NCBI GenBank assembly: GCA_017614295.1
Contig: JAGACC010000207.1
Coordinates: 1-32,431, forward strand
DNA length: 32,431 nt
Direction: 5' to 3'
DNA from: Treponema sp.
GTDB taxonomy: Bacteria > Spirochaetota > Spirochaetia > Treponematales > Treponemataceae
Below, one piece after another: positions 5,843 to 16,477 of this stretch (positions within the stretch are counted from its first letter, which is position 1; every line of letters starts with the position of its first letter). The position numbers and the translations under genes are program-made. The notes under the pieces are model-generated. The model was not told the origin of the DNA. It did not search any database and saw nothing but the letters and a program-made list of their open reading frames with translations.

Positions 5843-6432
5843 TGGCAGTATTGGCTAAAAAACTTCAGCCTGCTAAGACCGCAGCTATCGAAGAAGCAAA
5901 GAAGACACTGAGCGAATATCCGAACTATGTTTTCATTGATTACCGCGGACTTACTGTAGAGCAGATTACAAAGCTCCGCCATAGTCTTGCTGAACACAAG
6001 GCAGCTCTTAAGGTTTTCAAGAACAATTTTGCACGCGTAGCTTTTGGTGAACTCAAGAATGACGCAGTTGTAGAATATCTTAAGGGACCTACAGCTATCA
6101 CCCTTATAAAGGATGAAGCTAACGAAGCAGCAAAGGTTCTCTTTGACTTTACCAAGGATGCTCCTAACCTTGTTGTTAAGGGTGCTTGGGTAGACAACGA
6201 GATTTATGATGCTGCAAAAATCGAAGCATTCTCAAAGCTTCCTGGCAAAAAGCAGCTTATCGCAATGCTTATGTCTGCAATCAACGGTCCTGCAAGAAAA
6301 CTTGCTGGTACTTTGCAGGCTTACGTGGAAAAGCTGGAAAAGGAAGGCGGTGCACCGGCAGCAGCTCCTGCAGCAGAGGCAGCACCAGCAGCTGAAGCAG
6401 CTCCGGCCGCAGAAGCAACACCGAGCGCTTAG
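5842..6432 (+). CDS. rplJ: Ribosomal protein L10 (uL10) with Ala/Pro/Glu tail
   Basis: Anchors L7/L12 dimers to the ribosome. Residues 1-168 are a normal L10: RNA-binding N-terminal domain (FIDYRGLTV near 31) and C-terminal helix (ARKLAGTLQAYVEKLEKEG) that binds L7/L12. Residues 169-196 add a low-complexity tail built from repeated AAPAAE units, making the protein longer than a typical L10 of about 165-175. The start overlaps the rplA stop by one base with GGAGGAA as ribosome binding site. The tail resembles that of the 85-residue protein at 31656. Confidence 0.97.
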   Translation: MAVLAKKLQPAKTAAIEEAKKTLSEYPNYVFIDYRGLTVEQITKLRHSLAEHKAALKVFKNNFARVAFGELKNDAVVEYLKGPTAITLIKDEANEAAKVLFDFTKDAPNLVVKGAWVDNEIYDAAKIEAFSKLPGKKQLIAMLMSAINGPARKLAGTLQAYVEKLEKEGGAPAAAPAAEAAPAAEAAPAAEATPSA

Positions 6433-6637
6433 TAGGGGGATTTTTCCTGCTACAGGGTTCTCGATTAAAACAGAATCCCGGTTGTTCCCTTTAGCGGAAT
6501 GACCAAAACCGCAGTCAGGCTTCAACGTGCTGATTACTGTCTGCGGAAAATAACCGCAAGCGGGCAAAAAAGGACAGTTTGTTCTATTCCGCAACGGAAA
6601 TCAATTAATCACAATGATGATTATGGAGAAGACAATT
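6433..6637 (+). promoter_or_regulatory. Structured leader before rplL
   Basis: A 205-base gap separates rplJ from rplL. It contains an inverted repeat 6509-6518 with 6537-6546 (9 of 10 positions pair), a small CCGC-AA-GCGG hairpin near 6554, and complementary GCGGAAT/ATTCCGC segments that could pair over a longer range. L7/L12 is needed in several copies per ribosome, so a processing site or extra promoter here would make sense. I see no clear promoter. Confidence 0.4.
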
Positions 6638-7009
6638 ATGGCACTTTCAAATGATGAAATCTTAGACGCAATCGCTAATATGACAGTTCAGCAGGCAGCT
6701 GACCTTGTAAAGGCAATGGAAGAAAAGTTCGGCGTTTCTGCAGCAGCTCCTGTAGCTGTAGCAGCAGGTCCTGCAGCAGCAGCTGCAGAAGAGCAGACTG
6801 AATTTACAGTTACTCTTGACAGCGTAGACGCAGCAAAGAAAATTGCAGTTATCAAGGCTGTTCGCGCAATCACAGGTCTTGGCCTCGGTGAAGCAAAGGC
6901 TCTTGTTGAAGGTGCACCTCAGACACTCAAGGAAGGCGTATCTAAGGAAGAAGCAGACAAGATGATCGCTGACATCGCTGCTGCTGGTGGTAAGGCAAGC
7001 AAGAAATAA
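6638..7009 (+). CDS. rplL: Ribosomal protein L7/L12 (bL12)
   Basis: The multicopy acidic stalk protein that recruits elongation factors and stimulates their GTPase activity. The 123-residue protein has the N-terminal dimerisation domain, an Ala-rich hinge (about 38-55) and the C-terminal factor-binding domain containing [15 protein letters not shown]. The ATG at 6638 is favoured because GGAGAA lies just upstream and the protein then starts [10 protein letters not shown], as usual; upstream ATGs at 6614 and 6623 would add an unusual leader peptide. Confidence 0.97.
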   Translation: MALSNDEILDAIANMTVQQAADLVKAMEEKFGVSAAAPVAVAAGPAAAAAEEQTEFTVTLDSVDAAKKIAVIKAVRAITGLGLGEAKALVEGAPQTLKEGVSKEEADKMIADIAAAGGKASKK

Positions 7010-7298
7010 TTTTTGTTTGAACTAGACAAAACTTATTTTTGATTTATGAGCTTCAGGAAAGCGGGCTAAATGTCTGACTTTTCTGAGGCTTTTAGCGTCT
7101 ATTAATAATTGAACCGGCCGGTTTGCAGGGCGGATCTTTTGTTAAAAGGCCAGCGTCGTAAAATAAATTATGCGGTGAAGTTGACGCCCGCTGCATTGCG
7201 TTTGAACACGCGTCCAGGGCTCCGGTTCTTGTGCTGAGCAAAGTTTTTGCTTGTAGCAGCTCCGGCGTACCTTTTTCGTACACCTGCGAGGAAAACAA
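7010..7298 (+). promoter_or_regulatory. Leader between rplL and rpoB
   Basis: About 290 non-coding bases. They include the perfect 12-bp palindrome AACCGGCCGGTT (7112-7123) and an AGCAAA/TTTGCT hairpin just before the rpoB ribosome binding site GAGGAAAA. In other bacteria this interval holds an attenuator or RNase III site that lowers polymerase expression relative to ribosomal proteins. No convincing promoter was found. Confidence 0.4.
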
Positions 7299-10200
7299 AT
7301 GTTTGCAAAAAGCAAAAAAATTGTTCGTCAGTACATTGGTAAGGAAATCAAAGATTTCTGGGAAATTCCTGATTTAATCGACATTCAGACTTCATCCTAT
7401 GAAGAATTCATCCAAAAAGAAAGATTGGACAAGGGCGAGCCGCTCTTGAACCAGGGTTTGCAGGAAGTTTTTACTTCTACATTCCCTATTGAAGGTGGTC
7501 CGGACAACAACATGTCCCTTGAATACGACCACTATGAACTGGATGAAAAAAACATTAAGTTCAGCGAGCTTGAATGCAAGAAAAAGGGTCTTACCTATTC
7601 CGTTGCCCTTAAGGCAAGAATCAGCCTGAATTTCAAGGACACCGGCGCCATTTTGCAGAAAGACATTTACATGGGCGACATTCCGCTTATGACTGAGCGC
7701 GGCACTTTCGTTATTAACGGTGCAGAGCGTGTTGTCGTTAGCCAGATTCACCGTTCCCCGGGTGTTATCTTTAAGCACGAAAAGGGTCAGTATTCAAGCC
7801 GCATCATTCCTTACCGCGGATCTTGGCTTGAATTTGAAATTGACCAGAAGAAAGACCTCATCTACGCAAAGATTGACCGCAAGAAGAAAATCCTTGGCAC
7901 CATATTCCTCCGTGCACTGGGATACACAACCCGCGAGATGATTATAAACTGCTTCTACCAGACAGAGACAATCAAGGTTCCTACAAAAAAGGACGCTAGG
8001 GAAGCACTTATTGGAAAGGTATTCTCTTCCAACGTAGTTATTACTGATGAAAACGGCGAAGAAAAGAGGCTCTTCCGCGCAGGAGACGAAATTCACCCGC
8101 ACGATTTGGACGAGCTCGTTGCCAATAAAATAGAAGAAATCAGCGTAATCAACTTTAACGCACGCCAGCATCCAAACAAGAAGGACGAAAAGAACCCTTC
8201 ATTGGACAGCAAGATGATCGTTAACTGCTTTGAGCGCGAAGAAATCATCTTTACAAAAGAAGGTGCAGACGTTTCAGAGGAGCCTTCACAGGAAGACTGT
8301 CTGAACAAGGTTTATGCCGTTATCCAGACCGGTGACCCAATCTCTACGGATCAGGCACAGAAGGAAATTACAGGCATCTTCTTTAACCCCAAACGCTATG
8401 ACTTGGGTCGCGTTGGTCGCTACAAGCTGAACAAGGCTTTTGACTACGAAGACCAGTCTACGGACAACACAGTTCTTACCCAGGAAGACATCATCAATAC
8501 GATGAAGCGTCTTATTGAAGTTTACATTGGTGACCAGTCACTTGATGATCAGGACCACTTGGGTAACCGCCGCGTTCGTTCTGTTGGTGAGCTTCTTACT
8601 AACCAGTTCAAGACTGCATTCAGCCGCATGGAGCGTACAGCAAAAGAGCGCATGAATCTTAAGGAGACAGAGACCCTTAAGCCTCAGGATTTGATTTCCA
8701 TAAAGCCTATCAACTCTGGCCTTAAGGAATTCTTTGGTTCATCACAGCTTTCACAGTTCATGGACCAGTGTAACCCGCTTGCAGAGCTTACCCACAAACG
8801 CCGTCTTAACGCTTTGGGTCCGGGTGGTCTTAGCCGCGACAGGGCTGGTTTTGAAGTCCGCGACGTTCACTATACACACTATGGACGCATGTGCCCGATT
8901 GAAACTCCTGAAGGTCCGAACATCGGTCTTATCGTTTCTCTCGCTATCTTTACAAAGGTTAATGAATACGGATTCCTTGAAGAGCCATACCGCCGCGTTG
9001 TTAACGGAAAGGCTACTGGAGACGTTGACTATCTTACCGCTACGGACGAAGACAAGTTCTACGTTGGTCAGGTAACAGAAGGCATGAAGGATGACGGTTC
9101 ATTCCCGACGGATCTTGTTTCTTGCCGCCACAAGGGTGACTATACAAGCCGTTCCGTAAAGGACATCCAGTACATGGACGTTTCTCCTCGCCAGGTTATC
9201 TCCGTATCCGCATCCCTTGTTCCATTCCTTGAACACGACGACGCAAACCGTGCTTTGATGGGCTGCAACATGCAGAGACAGGCTGTTCCGCTTTTGTTCC
9301 CGGAGCCACCGCACGTTGGTACAGGTATGGAAGGCAAGACCGCTTACGATTCAGGCGTTCTTGTTAAGGCCAAGCGCGCAGGTGAAGTTGTATGGGTAGA
9401 AAGCGACCTTATTAAGATTAAGCCTGATGGAGTGAAGGGTGGAGAGCTTGACGAATATCCGCTCCTCAAGTACCAGAAGACAAACGCAGATACAGTAAAC
9501 CACCAGCGTCCTACCGTTCAGGTTGGCGAAAAGGTAAAGAAGGGTACTGTAATTGCTGACGGTCCTGCAACTTTCAACGGAGAGCTTGCACTTGGCCGCA
9601 ACATTCTTGTTGGATTCGTACCGTGGAATGGCTACAACTACGAAGACGCGGTTCTTATCAGCCAGCGCGTAGTAAAGGAAGACATGTATACTTCTGTCCA
9701 CATCCATGAATTCCAGACAGAAATCCGCGAGACAAAGCTTGGTCCCGAAAAGATTACACGCGATGTTCCAAACACTTCGGAAAAGAACCTTGACCGCCTT
9801 GATGCAGAAGGTATTGTACGCGTAGGTGCAAAGGTTAGAAGCGGAGACATCCTTGTTGGAAAGGTAACTCCAAAGAGCGAAACAGAAAACACACCGGAAT
9901 TCAAGCTTTTGAATTCAATCTTCGGTGAAAAGGCAAAAGAAGTCCGCGATACATCACTTAAGCTTCCACACGGTGTTGAAGGTGTCGTAATAGACATCCA
10001 GCGTCTTAAGAGGTCTGAAGGTGATGAACTTAGCCCTGGCGTAGACGAGGTTGTAAAGGTTGTAATTGCAGACAAGAGAAAGCTCCGCGTCGGAGACAAG
10101 ATGGCTGGTCGCCACGGTAACAAAGGTGTTGTTGCCCGCATCCTGCCTGTTGAAGACATGCCTTACTTGGAAGACGGAACTCCTCTTGACGTTTGCTTGA

Positions 10201-10862
10201 ACCCGCTTGGTGTTCCTTCCCGTATGAACATTGGTCAGATTATGGAAAGCGAACTTGGCCGCGTAGGTCAGCTCCTCGGTGAATGGTATAATTCTCCTGC
10301 ATTCCAGACTCCTATCCAGGAACAGATAGCGGAAAAGCTTAAGGAAGCAGGTTTGTCTCCTGACTGTAAGCAGATTGTTCACGACGGATTTACAGGCGAA
10401 CCTTTCGTTAACCCGATTTTTGTCGGTGTAATCTACTTCATGAAGTTGCACCACTTGGTTGACGACAAGATGCACGCCCGTTCAACAGGTCCCTACTCAC
10501 TTGTTACCCAGCAGCCGTTGGGTGGTAAGGCTCAGTTCGGTGGCCAGCGTCTTGGAGAAATGGAAGTTTGGGCTCTCGAAGCATACGGTGCCGCAAATAC
10601 TCTCCAGGAAATGATGACAATCAAATCCGACGATATGAACGGACGCTCAAAGGTTTACGAGTCAATCGTTAAGGGTGATCCAGCCGCTCCAATTGGTGTG
10701 CCGGAATCATTCAACGTACTTGTGCAGGAACTCCGTGGACTTGCGCTTGACTTTACAATTTATGACGACAAGGGTAAGCAGATTGCCCTTACTGAACGTG
10801 ATCAGGAATTAATCGACAAGGCCGGACAGGGCTTTGACAACAAGGAGAACGTAAATGCGTGA
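7299..10862 (+). CDS. rpoB: RNA polymerase beta subunit
   Basis: Beta subunit of RNA polymerase; forms one pincer and most of the active-site roof. The 1187 residues match spirochaete beta, which lacks some large insertions of E. coli beta. The rifampicin-binding region is clear ([26 protein letters not shown], about residues 478-510). At the position of E. coli Ser531 it has Asn504 (codon AAC at 8808). The active-site motif M-A-G-R-H-G-N-K-G lies at 935-943. GAGGAAAA precedes the ATG. The stop overlaps rpoC by eight bases, coupling synthesis of the two large subunits. Confidence 0.99.
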   Translation: MFAKSKKIVRQYIGKEIKDFWEIPDLIDIQTSSYEEFIQKERLDKGEPLLNQGLQEVFTSTFPIEGGPDNNMSLEYDHYELDEKNIKFSELECKKKGLTYSVALKARISLNFKDTGAILQKDIYMGDIPLMTERGTFVINGAERVVVSQIHRSPGVIFKHEKGQYSSRIIPYRGSWLEFEIDQKKDLIYAKIDRKKKILGTIFLRALGYTTREMIINCFYQTETIKVPTKKDAREALIGKVFSSNVVITDENGEEKRLFRAGDEIHPHDLDELVANKIEEISVINFNARQHPNKKDEKNPSLDSKMIVNCFEREEIIFTKEGADVSEEPSQEDCLNKVYAVIQTGDPISTDQAQKEITGIFFNPKRYDLGRVGRYKLNKAFDYEDQSTDNTVLTQEDIINTMKRLIEVYIGDQSLDDQDHLGNRRVRSVGELLTNQFKTAFSRMERTAKERMNLKETETLKPQDLISIKPINSGLKEFFGSSQLSQFMDQCNPLAELTHKRRLNALGPGGLSRDRAGFEVRDVHYTHYGRMCPIETPEGPNIGLIVSLAIFTKVNEYGFLEEPYRRVVNGKATGDVDYLTATDEDKFYVGQVTEGMKDDGSFPTDLVSCRHKGDYTSRSVKDIQYMDVSPRQVISVSASLVPFLEHDDANRALMGCNMQRQAVPLLFPEPPHVGTGMEGKTAYDSGVLVKAKRAGEVVWVESDLIKIKPDGVKGGELDEYPLLKYQKTNADTVNHQRPTVQVGEKVKKGTVIADGPATFNGELALGRNILVGFVPWNGYNYEDAVLISQRVVKEDMYTSVHIHEFQTEIRETKLGPEKITRDVPNTSEKNLDRLDAEGIVRVGAKVRSGDILVGKVTPKSETENTPEFKLLNSIFGEKAKEVRDTSLKLPHGVEGVVIDIQRLKRSEGDELSPGVDEVVKVVIADKRKLRVGDKMAGRHGNKGVVARILPVEDMPYLEDGTPLDVCLNPLGVPSRMNIGQIMESELGRVGQLLGEWYNSPAFQTPIQEQIAEKLKEAGLSPDCKQIVHDGFTGEPFVNPIFVGVIYFMKLHHLVDDKMHARSTGPYSLVTQQPLGGKAQFGGQRLGEMEVWALEAYGAANTLQEMMTIKSDDMNGRSKVYESIVKGDPAAPIGVPESFNVLVQELRGLALDFTIYDDKGKQIALTERDQELIDKAGQGFDNKENVNA

Positions 10863-13800
10863 TATTCAGGATTTTGCCTCTCTTCAGATAAAACTTGCCT
10901 CGCCGGAAACAATCCGTGCTTGGTCATACGGCGAAGTAAAAAAGCCGGAAACTATAAACTATCGTACTCTCCGTCCGGAGCGCGACGGCCTCTTCTGTGA
11001 ACGCATCTTCGGTACTACCAAGGAATGGGAATGCTACTGCGGTAAGTTCAAGAGCATCCGCTACAAGGGTGTTATCTGCGACCGCTGTGGTGTAGAAGTT
11101 ACCCACTTTAAGGTCCGCCGCGAACGCACAGGCCACATTGAGCTTGCAGCACCGGTAAGCCACATCTGGTATTACCACTCCGTACCAAGCCGCATGGGAC
11201 TCTTGCTTGACCTCCAGGTTGCATCCCTCCGCTCTGTTCTCTACTACGAGAAGTACATCGTTATCGATCCGGGTGACTCAGACCTTAAGAAGAACCAGCT
11301 TCTTTCAGAGGATGAATACAACGAAGCCCGTGAGCGCAACGGTAACTTTAACGCCAGCATGGGTGCAGAAGCAATCAAGACTTTGCTCGAAAACCTTGAC
11401 CTTGACGCTTTGGCAGAAGAACTCCGCACAAAGATGAAGGAAAAGGGACCCAAGGTAGACAAGCGCACACTTAAGCGCATCGAAATAGTAGAAAGCTTCC
11501 GTTCTTCCGGCAACAAGGCAAGCTGGATGGTTCTTGACGTAATTCCTGTAATTCCGCCGGATTTGCGTCCTATGGTTCAGCTTGAAGGCGGCCGCTTTGC
11601 TACCAGCGACTTGAATGACCTCTACCGCCGCGTAATCAACCGCAACAACCGTTTGCTCCGCCTCCAGGGTCTTTCTGCACCGGAGATTATCATCCGCAAC
11701 GAAAAGCGTATGCTCCAGGAATCTGTAGACTCACTCTTTGACAACAGCAAGCGCAAGCAGCGTGTAGTAAAGGGAGCTTCCAGCCGTCCGCTTAAGTCTA
11801 TCTCCGATATGCTTAAGGGTAAGCAGGGTCGTTTCCGCCAGAACTTGCTCGGTAAGCGTGTAGACTATTCTGGCCGTTCCGTAATCGTTGTTGGTCCAGA
11901 GCTTAAGCTTTGGCAGTGTGGTCTTCCGGAAAAGATGGCACTTGAGCTCTTTAAGCCTTTCATCATGAAAAAGCTTGTTGACCGCGGAATTGACACAAAC
12001 ATCAAGCGCGCAAAAATGCGTGTAGAAGCAGAAGACCGCGAGGTTTACGAAATCCTTGACGAGGTTGTCCGCGAACACCCTGTTATGCTCAACCGTGCTC
12101 CTACTTTGCACCGCCTTGGTATTCAGGCATTCGAACCGGTACTTGTTCCAGGAAAGGCTCTTAAGCTTCACCCGCTTGCATGTAAGGCTTTCAACGCAGA
12201 CTTCGACGGTGACCAGATGGCTATCCACGTGCCTCTGACTCAGGCTGCACAGATGGAATGCTGGAACCTCATGCTTTCTGCCCGCAACCTTCTTGACCCT
12301 GCAAACGGAAAGACAATCGTTGGACCTTCTCAGGACATGGTTCTGGGAATCTACTATATGACAAGCATTAAGCCTAACGCCAAGGGAACCGGCAAATTCT
12401 TCAGTTCTGCTGATGAAGTTCGCATGGCCGCAACATCCGGTTCAATTGAGTGGCAGGCAGAAATCAAGATTCACAAGAACGTAATCGGCAAGTGCGTCCA
12501 CAACGACAGCGAGCCTGATTCAAAGTACCTGCTTACATCCGCTGGCCGCCTTGCATTCAACGAATCAATGCCAGATCCAGTTGACTACTACAACGAACGC
12601 CTTGGCGACAAAGAGCTTAAGAGGATGATTGAGGATGTTTACCACACAGACCAGTCATCAGACAAGAGAATAAAGGCTCTCCTTGCAGAAAAGTACGGCT
12701 TTGAAAAGTTCAATGAAGACGAAGCCCTTAAAATCTGTTCAAATGCGGAATTCCTCAAGGAACTTTCCCACATCCAGAACAGAAGGGATGAATTCAACTC
12801 TTCTGCTGCATTCGAGTTTGTAAAGAAGCTTTATACAGATGACCGCTCATGGCTTACAATCCAGATGCTTGACGCAATCAAGGCAGTAGGTTACAAGAAC
12901 GCAACATTCTACGGCGCAACACTTTCTATGGAAGACATCCTTGTTCCTGAAGAAAAGAAGGAAATGGTGGACGAAGCCAACAAGGAAGTAGAAAAGATTG
13001 TTAAGCAGTGGGCAGACGGTGTAATCACTGAGCAGGAACGCTACAACCGCTCAACAGAAGTTTGGGGTAAGACAAACGACAAGCTTACAGACATAATGAT
13101 GGACAAGCTTGCAAAGGACAAGGACGGATTCAACACAATCTACATGATGGCAAAATCCGGTGCCCGTGGTTCCAAGAAGCAGATTTCCCAGCTGGCAGCT
13201 ATGCGTGGTCTTATGCAGAAGCCGAACGGAGACATCATTGAACTTCCTATCAAGGCAAACTTCAAGGAAGGTCTTTCCGTTATCGAATTCTTCATTTCTA
13301 CAAACGGTGCCCGCAAAGGTTTGTCAGATACAGCTCTTAAGACAGCAGACGCTGGTTACATGACACGCCGCCTTGTAGACGTAGCCCAGAACGTTGTTAT
13401 TAACGAAGAGGACTGCGGTACAATCAACGGTATTGACTATACGGCAATCAAGGACGGAGACGAAGTAAAGGTTCCTCTTGCAACACGCATCGCAGGACAC
13501 TATACGATCGAGCGCGTTCTTGACCCTGTTTCCGGAGAACTTCTTGCGGACGTTAACACATACATCGACGAATCCCTTGCAGAAAAGATCGACAAGGCTG
13601 GTGTTGAAAAGGTAAAGATCCGCACAGTTTTGACTTGTGAAAGCAAGTTCGGTATCTGCGTAAAGTGCTACGGTAAGGACCTTGCCCGCAACAGAATCGT
13701 AGAAATCGGTGAAGCTGTAGGTACAATCGCAGCCCAGTCAATCGGTCAGCCTGGTACACAGCTTACACTCCGTACATTCCATACTGGTGGTGCTGCAGAA

Positions 13801-15363
13801 AAGACAACGGAAGACAACCACATTGCAATGAACTATCCGGTCTTTATCCAGAGCGTAAGCGGTACACACGTTGTAAAGGAAAACGGCGACTGGCTCTTTA
13901 CACGCCGCGGTTCCATGGTTGTTACAAAGCTCTTTGCCAAGTTCCCTGTTGAATCTGGCGATGAAGTTGCAGTTGCAGACAATTCACGCGTACGCACAGG
14001 CAATGTAATCATCAGGCACGGAAAGAACGAGATAAAGGCTTCCGACAACGGACGCGTATTGGTTCGCGACAAGATGGTTTACCTTGTAAGCAACGACCAG
14101 AACATAGAAATTGCCAACGGTTCCGTAATTTATGCGGCATACGTAAACGGCGACTGTGTTGCAGAAAGCAAGGATTCCAAGAATAAGAACAAGGACATTT
14201 GGGTTGGTGAATACGACCAGTTCAATGAGCCTATCATTGCTGAAGTTTCCGGTTACGTTCACTACGAGGACATCATTCCTGGTACAACTTTGGATGAACA
14301 CACCGATCCTCAGACAAAGGCAGTTGAGCGCCGCATAAGCGATCTCCACCTGGACGTAAAGCAGCCACGCATCCTTATTTCCGATGAAGCTGGTAACGAA
14401 CTTGGTTCATACCACCTTCCGGCTGGTGCTATCTTGGCAAATGAACTTGAAGACAACATGCCGGTAAAAGCAGGATTTACTCTTGCAAAGCTTGCAAAGG
14501 CTGCTGTAAAGGCAAACGATATTACACTTGGTCTTCCTCGTGTATCCGAATTGTTCGAAGCAAGAAAGCCAAAGAATCCAGCAATTATTGCCCAGATTAC
14601 CGGTACCGTAAAATTCGGAAAGGTTGTAAAGGGTAAGCGCACAGTTATAGTTGAGGATGGATACGGCAAGGAATACTCACACCTTGTTCCAATGACAAAG
14701 CGCCTGCTTGTCCGCGACGGTGACCATGTTAAGGCCGGAGAAATGCTTTCCGACGGTTCAGTTGACGCACACGACGTACTCTCAGTTCTTGGTGAGGACG
14801 CACTTCAGAACTTCCTTATGAAGGAAATCCAGGATGTTTACCGCGCACAGGGTGTAGACATCAACGACAAGCACATTGGTACGATTATCCGCCAGATGCT
14901 TAAGAAGGTTTCCATCGTAAGCGTAGGAGACACAAAGTTCTACTACGGCGAGCAGGTAGACAAGTACCGCTTCCACGAAGAAAACGAGCGCATCATCCAG
15001 GAGGGTGGTCAGCCAGCAGTTGCATGCCCAATGTTCCAGGGTATTACAAAGGCTGCATTGGCAACTGACTCCTTCATCTCCGCTTCTTCATTCCAGGAAA
15101 CGACGCGTGTTCTTACCAACGCTGCAATCAAGGGCGAAACAGACGACCTGCGCGGTCTTAAGGAAAACGTTATCATCGGACACATGATTCCGGCAGGTAC
15201 AGGTATGCGCCAGTGCCATAACGTTAAGCTTTCAGACTCTAGCAACGCTGACCTTGACGCAAAGATGGAAGAAATTCTTGAACAGCGCCGTCAGGAAAAG
15301 GAACTTCTTCAGGCAGAAGAGATGATGCCGGGAGAAAGCGTAGAATCTGTGGATGCAGACTAA
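10855..15363 (+). CDS. rpoC: RNA polymerase beta' subunit
   Basis: Beta' subunit; carries the catalytic Mg ions. Asn447-Ala-Asp-Phe-Asp-Gly-Asp-Gln-Met holds the three catalytic aspartates (449, 451, 453). The N-terminal zinc site is Cys60, Cys62, Cys75, Cys78, and the second zinc site is Cys854, Cys928, Cys935, Cys938. At 1502 residues it is longer than E. coli beta' (about 1407). A charged stretch at about 598-650 looks like a lineage insertion between the DVYH motif and the next conserved block. AAGGAG lies before the ATG inside the end of rpoB. The gene ends 131 bases before rpsL. Confidence 0.99.
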   Translation: MRDIQDFASLQIKLASPETIRAWSYGEVKKPETINYRTLRPERDGLFCERIFGTTKEWECYCGKFKSIRYKGVICDRCGVEVTHFKVRRERTGHIELAAPVSHIWYYHSVPSRMGLLLDLQVASLRSVLYYEKYIVIDPGDSDLKKNQLLSEDEYNEARERNGNFNASMGAEAIKTLLENLDLDALAEELRTKMKEKGPKVDKRTLKRIEIVESFRSSGNKASWMVLDVIPVIPPDLRPMVQLEGGRFATSDLNDLYRRVINRNNRLLRLQGLSAPEIIIRNEKRMLQESVDSLFDNSKRKQRVVKGASSRPLKSISDMLKGKQGRFRQNLLGKRVDYSGRSVIVVGPELKLWQCGLPEKMALELFKPFIMKKLVDRGIDTNIKRAKMRVEAEDREVYEILDEVVREHPVMLNRAPTLHRLGIQAFEPVLVPGKALKLHPLACKAFNADFDGDQMAIHVPLTQAAQMECWNLMLSARNLLDPANGKTIVGPSQDMVLGIYYMTSIKPNAKGTGKFFSSADEVRMAATSGSIEWQAEIKIHKNVIGKCVHNDSEPDSKYLLTSAGRLAFNESMPDPVDYYNERLGDKELKRMIEDVYHTDQSSDKRIKALLAEKYGFEKFNEDEALKICSNAEFLKELSHIQNRRDEFNSSAAFEFVKKLYTDDRSWLTIQMLDAIKAVGYKNATFYGATLSMEDILVPEEKKEMVDEANKEVEKIVKQWADGVITEQERYNRSTEVWGKTNDKLTDIMMDKLAKDKDGFNTIYMMAKSGARGSKKQISQLAAMRGLMQKPNGDIIELPIKANFKEGLSVIEFFISTNGARKGLSDTALKTADAGYMTRRLVDVAQNVVINEEDCGTINGIDYTAIKDGDEVKVPLATRIAGHYTIERVLDPVSGELLADVNTYIDESLAEKIDKAGVEKVKIRTVLTCESKFGICVKCYGKDLARNRIVEIGEAVGTIAAQSIGQPGTQLTLRTFHTGGAAEKTTEDNHIAMNYPVFIQSVSGTHVVKENGDWLFTRRGSMVVTKLFAKFPVESGDEVAVADNSRVRTGNVIIRHGKNEIKASDNGRVLVRDKMVYLVSNDQNIEIANGSVIYAAYVNGDCVAESKDSKNKNKDIWVGEYDQFNEPIIAEVSGYVHYEDIIPGTTLDEHTDPQTKAVERRISDLHLDVKQPRILISDEAGNELGSYHLPAGAILANELEDNMPVKAGFTLAKLAKAAVKANDITLGLPRVSELFEARKPKNPAIIAQITGTVKFGKVVKGKRTVIVEDGYGKEYSHLVPMTKRLLVRDGDHVKAGEMLSDGSVDAHDVLSVLGEDALQNFLMKEIQDVYRAQGVDINDKHIGTIIRQMLKKVSIVSVGDTKFYYGEQVDKYRFHEENERIIQEGGQPAVACPMFQGITKAALATDSFISASSFQETTRVLTNAAIKGETDDLRGLKENVIIGHMIPAGTGMRQCHNVKLSDSSNADLDAKMEEILEQRRQEKELLQAEEMMPGESVESVDAD

Positions 15364-15376
15364 AATTTTACCATGA

Positions 15377-15432
15377 ATTTTACCGAATTCAGCAAAATTC
15401 CCTTGACTGGAATTGAGCGAATTCGGTAAAAT
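15377..15432. repeat. Perfect 14-bp inverted repeat around a promoter
   Basis: ATTTTACCGAATTC (15377-15390) is the exact reverse complement of 15419-15432, with 28 bases between. A further AATTTTACC copy lies just upstream at 15365-15373. The right arm contains the candidate -10 box of the rpsL promoter, so the element could be an operator. As RNA it could instead form the 3' end of the rpoBC message. Confidence 0.75.
15403..15432 (+). promoter_or_regulatory. Candidate promoter of rpsL-rpsG
   Basis: TTGACT (15403-15408) and TAAAAT (15427-15432) are separated by 18 bases. The -35 box lies in the loop and the -10 box in the right arm of the 14-bp inverted repeat. Transcription would start near 15439, about 55 bases before rpsL. 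Confidence 0.55.
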
Positions 15433-15494
15433 ATGCTTACTTTTGTTTATTTTGTCCGAGGTGCTGCTCGGCGTTAAAATAGGAGAATAGGCCG

Positions 15495-15869
15495 ATGCCT
15501 ACAATAAACCAATTAATTCGTAAGGGTCGTCATTCTGCTGCAAACAGAACTAAAGCTCCCGCGCTTGAGTCTTGTCCGCAGAAACGTGGTGTTTGCACAC
15601 GCGTTATGACAATGACACCTAAAAAGCCGAACTCAGCTCTTCGTAAGATTGCCCGTGTTCGTTTGTCAAATGGAATCGAAGTTACTGCATACATTCCTGG
15701 TGAAGGACATAACTTGCAGGAACACTCAGTAGTATTGATCCGCGGTGGCCGTGTAAAGGATCTTCCTGGTGTACGCTACCACATTATCCGCGGTTCAAAA
15801 GATACTCTTGGCGTTGAAGGCCGCAAGAGAGCCCGCTCTAAGTACGGTGCAAAGAAACCAAAGGCATAA
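15495..15869 (+). CDS. rpsL: Ribosomal protein S12 (uS12)
   Basis: Decoding-centre protein of the small subunit; contacts the codon-anticodon helix. The 124-residue protein has the conserved [11 protein letters not shown] loop (about 41-51) and the [11 protein letters not shown] loop. Both have the ordinary lysines at the sites where streptomycin-resistance mutations arise elsewhere, so nothing here predicts ribosomal streptomycin resistance. TAGGAGAATAGG precedes the ATG. It is followed 15 bases later by rpsG. Confidence 0.99.
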   Translation: MPTINQLIRKGRHSAANRTKAPALESCPQKRGVCTRVMTMTPKKPNSALRKIARVRLSNGIEVTAYIPGEGHNLQEHSVVLIRGGRVKDLPGVRYHIIRGSKDTLGVEGRKRARSKYGAKKPKA

Positions 15870-15884
15870 TAGGAGGTTTGAACT

Positions 15885-16355
15885 ATGGGAAGACATAAGA
15901 AGTCAGTTAACCGTCCGATTGTGCCGGATGAAAAATACAACAGCACTGTTGTTTCAAAGTTTGTTACACGCATGATGCTTGACGGAAAGAAATCTATCTG
16001 TACAAAGATCGTTTATGATGCATTGGACAAGCTTAAGGGCAAGACAGACAAGGATCCTCTTGAAGTATTCATGAAGGCCTTGGACAACGTAAAGCCAATG
16101 GTAGAAGTAAAGAGCCGCCGCGTTGGTGGTGCTACATACCAGGTTCCGATCGAAATTCGTGAGACCCGCCGTGAAGCTCTTGCAATGCGCTGGATGATTA
16201 CAGCTGCCCGCAACCGCTCAGGTCACGGTATGGCAGAAACTCTTGCTGCTGAACTTTTGGATGCTTATAACAACACTGGTACAGCATACAAGAAGAAGGA
16301 AGATACCCACAAGATGGCAGAAGCCAACAAGGCATTTGCTCACTACAGATGGTAG
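15885..16355 (+). CDS. rpsG: Ribosomal protein S7 (uS7)
   Basis: Nucleates assembly of the 30S head by binding the 3' domain of 16S rRNA, and lies at the exit site. The 156 residues match the usual length, with the conserved region [13 protein letters not shown] (about 76-88). AGGAGG lies just before the ATG. In most bacteria fusA follows; here the unit ends with a clear terminator and tuf comes after a long gap. Confidence 0.99.
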   Translation: MGRHKKSVNRPIVPDEKYNSTVVSKFVTRMMLDGKKSICTKIVYDALDKLKGKTDKDPLEVFMKALDNVKPMVEVKSRRVGGATYQVPIEIRETRREALAMRWMITAARNRSGHGMAETLAAELLDAYNNTGTAYKKKEDTHKMAEANKAFAHYRW

Positions 16356-16371
16356 AATCCACCTTCTGAAC

Positions 16372-16406
16372 AAGATCCCTCGTCTTTTGGCGGGGGATTT
16401 TTTTTA
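16372..16406 (+). terminator. Intrinsic terminator after rpsG
   Basis: ATCCCTCG (16375-16382) pairs with CGGGGGAT (16391-16398, one G-U) around an 8-base loop, followed by a run of T residues through 16405. It closes the rpsL-rpsG unit. Confidence 0.9.
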
Positions 16407-16448
16407 TAAATTTTTGTAATATTTTGCGGTATTTTAACCGAAATCCCC

Positions 16449-16477
16449 TTGATTTAATTTTATAAATAGTATATAAA
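16449..16477 (+). promoter_or_regulatory. Promoter of tuf
   Basis: TTGATT (16449-16454), a 17-base spacer and TATAAA (16472-16477). It lies right after the rpsG terminator and implies a tuf leader of about 500 bases. Confidence 0.65.

Noticed and set aside
6614-6637. Earlier ATG starts for rplL
   Set aside because: The GGAGAA site lies between these ATGs and the one at 6638, and L7/L12 proteins normally begin MALSNDEI-like.
7010-7110. Promoter for rpoB
   Set aside because: TTGAAC near 7017 has only a poor -10 match (TGATTT) at 17 bases; other A/T-rich boxes lack a partner at proper spacing.
15495-15869. Streptomycin-resistance change in S12
   Set aside because: Both lysine-containing loops are the ordinary sensitive type.
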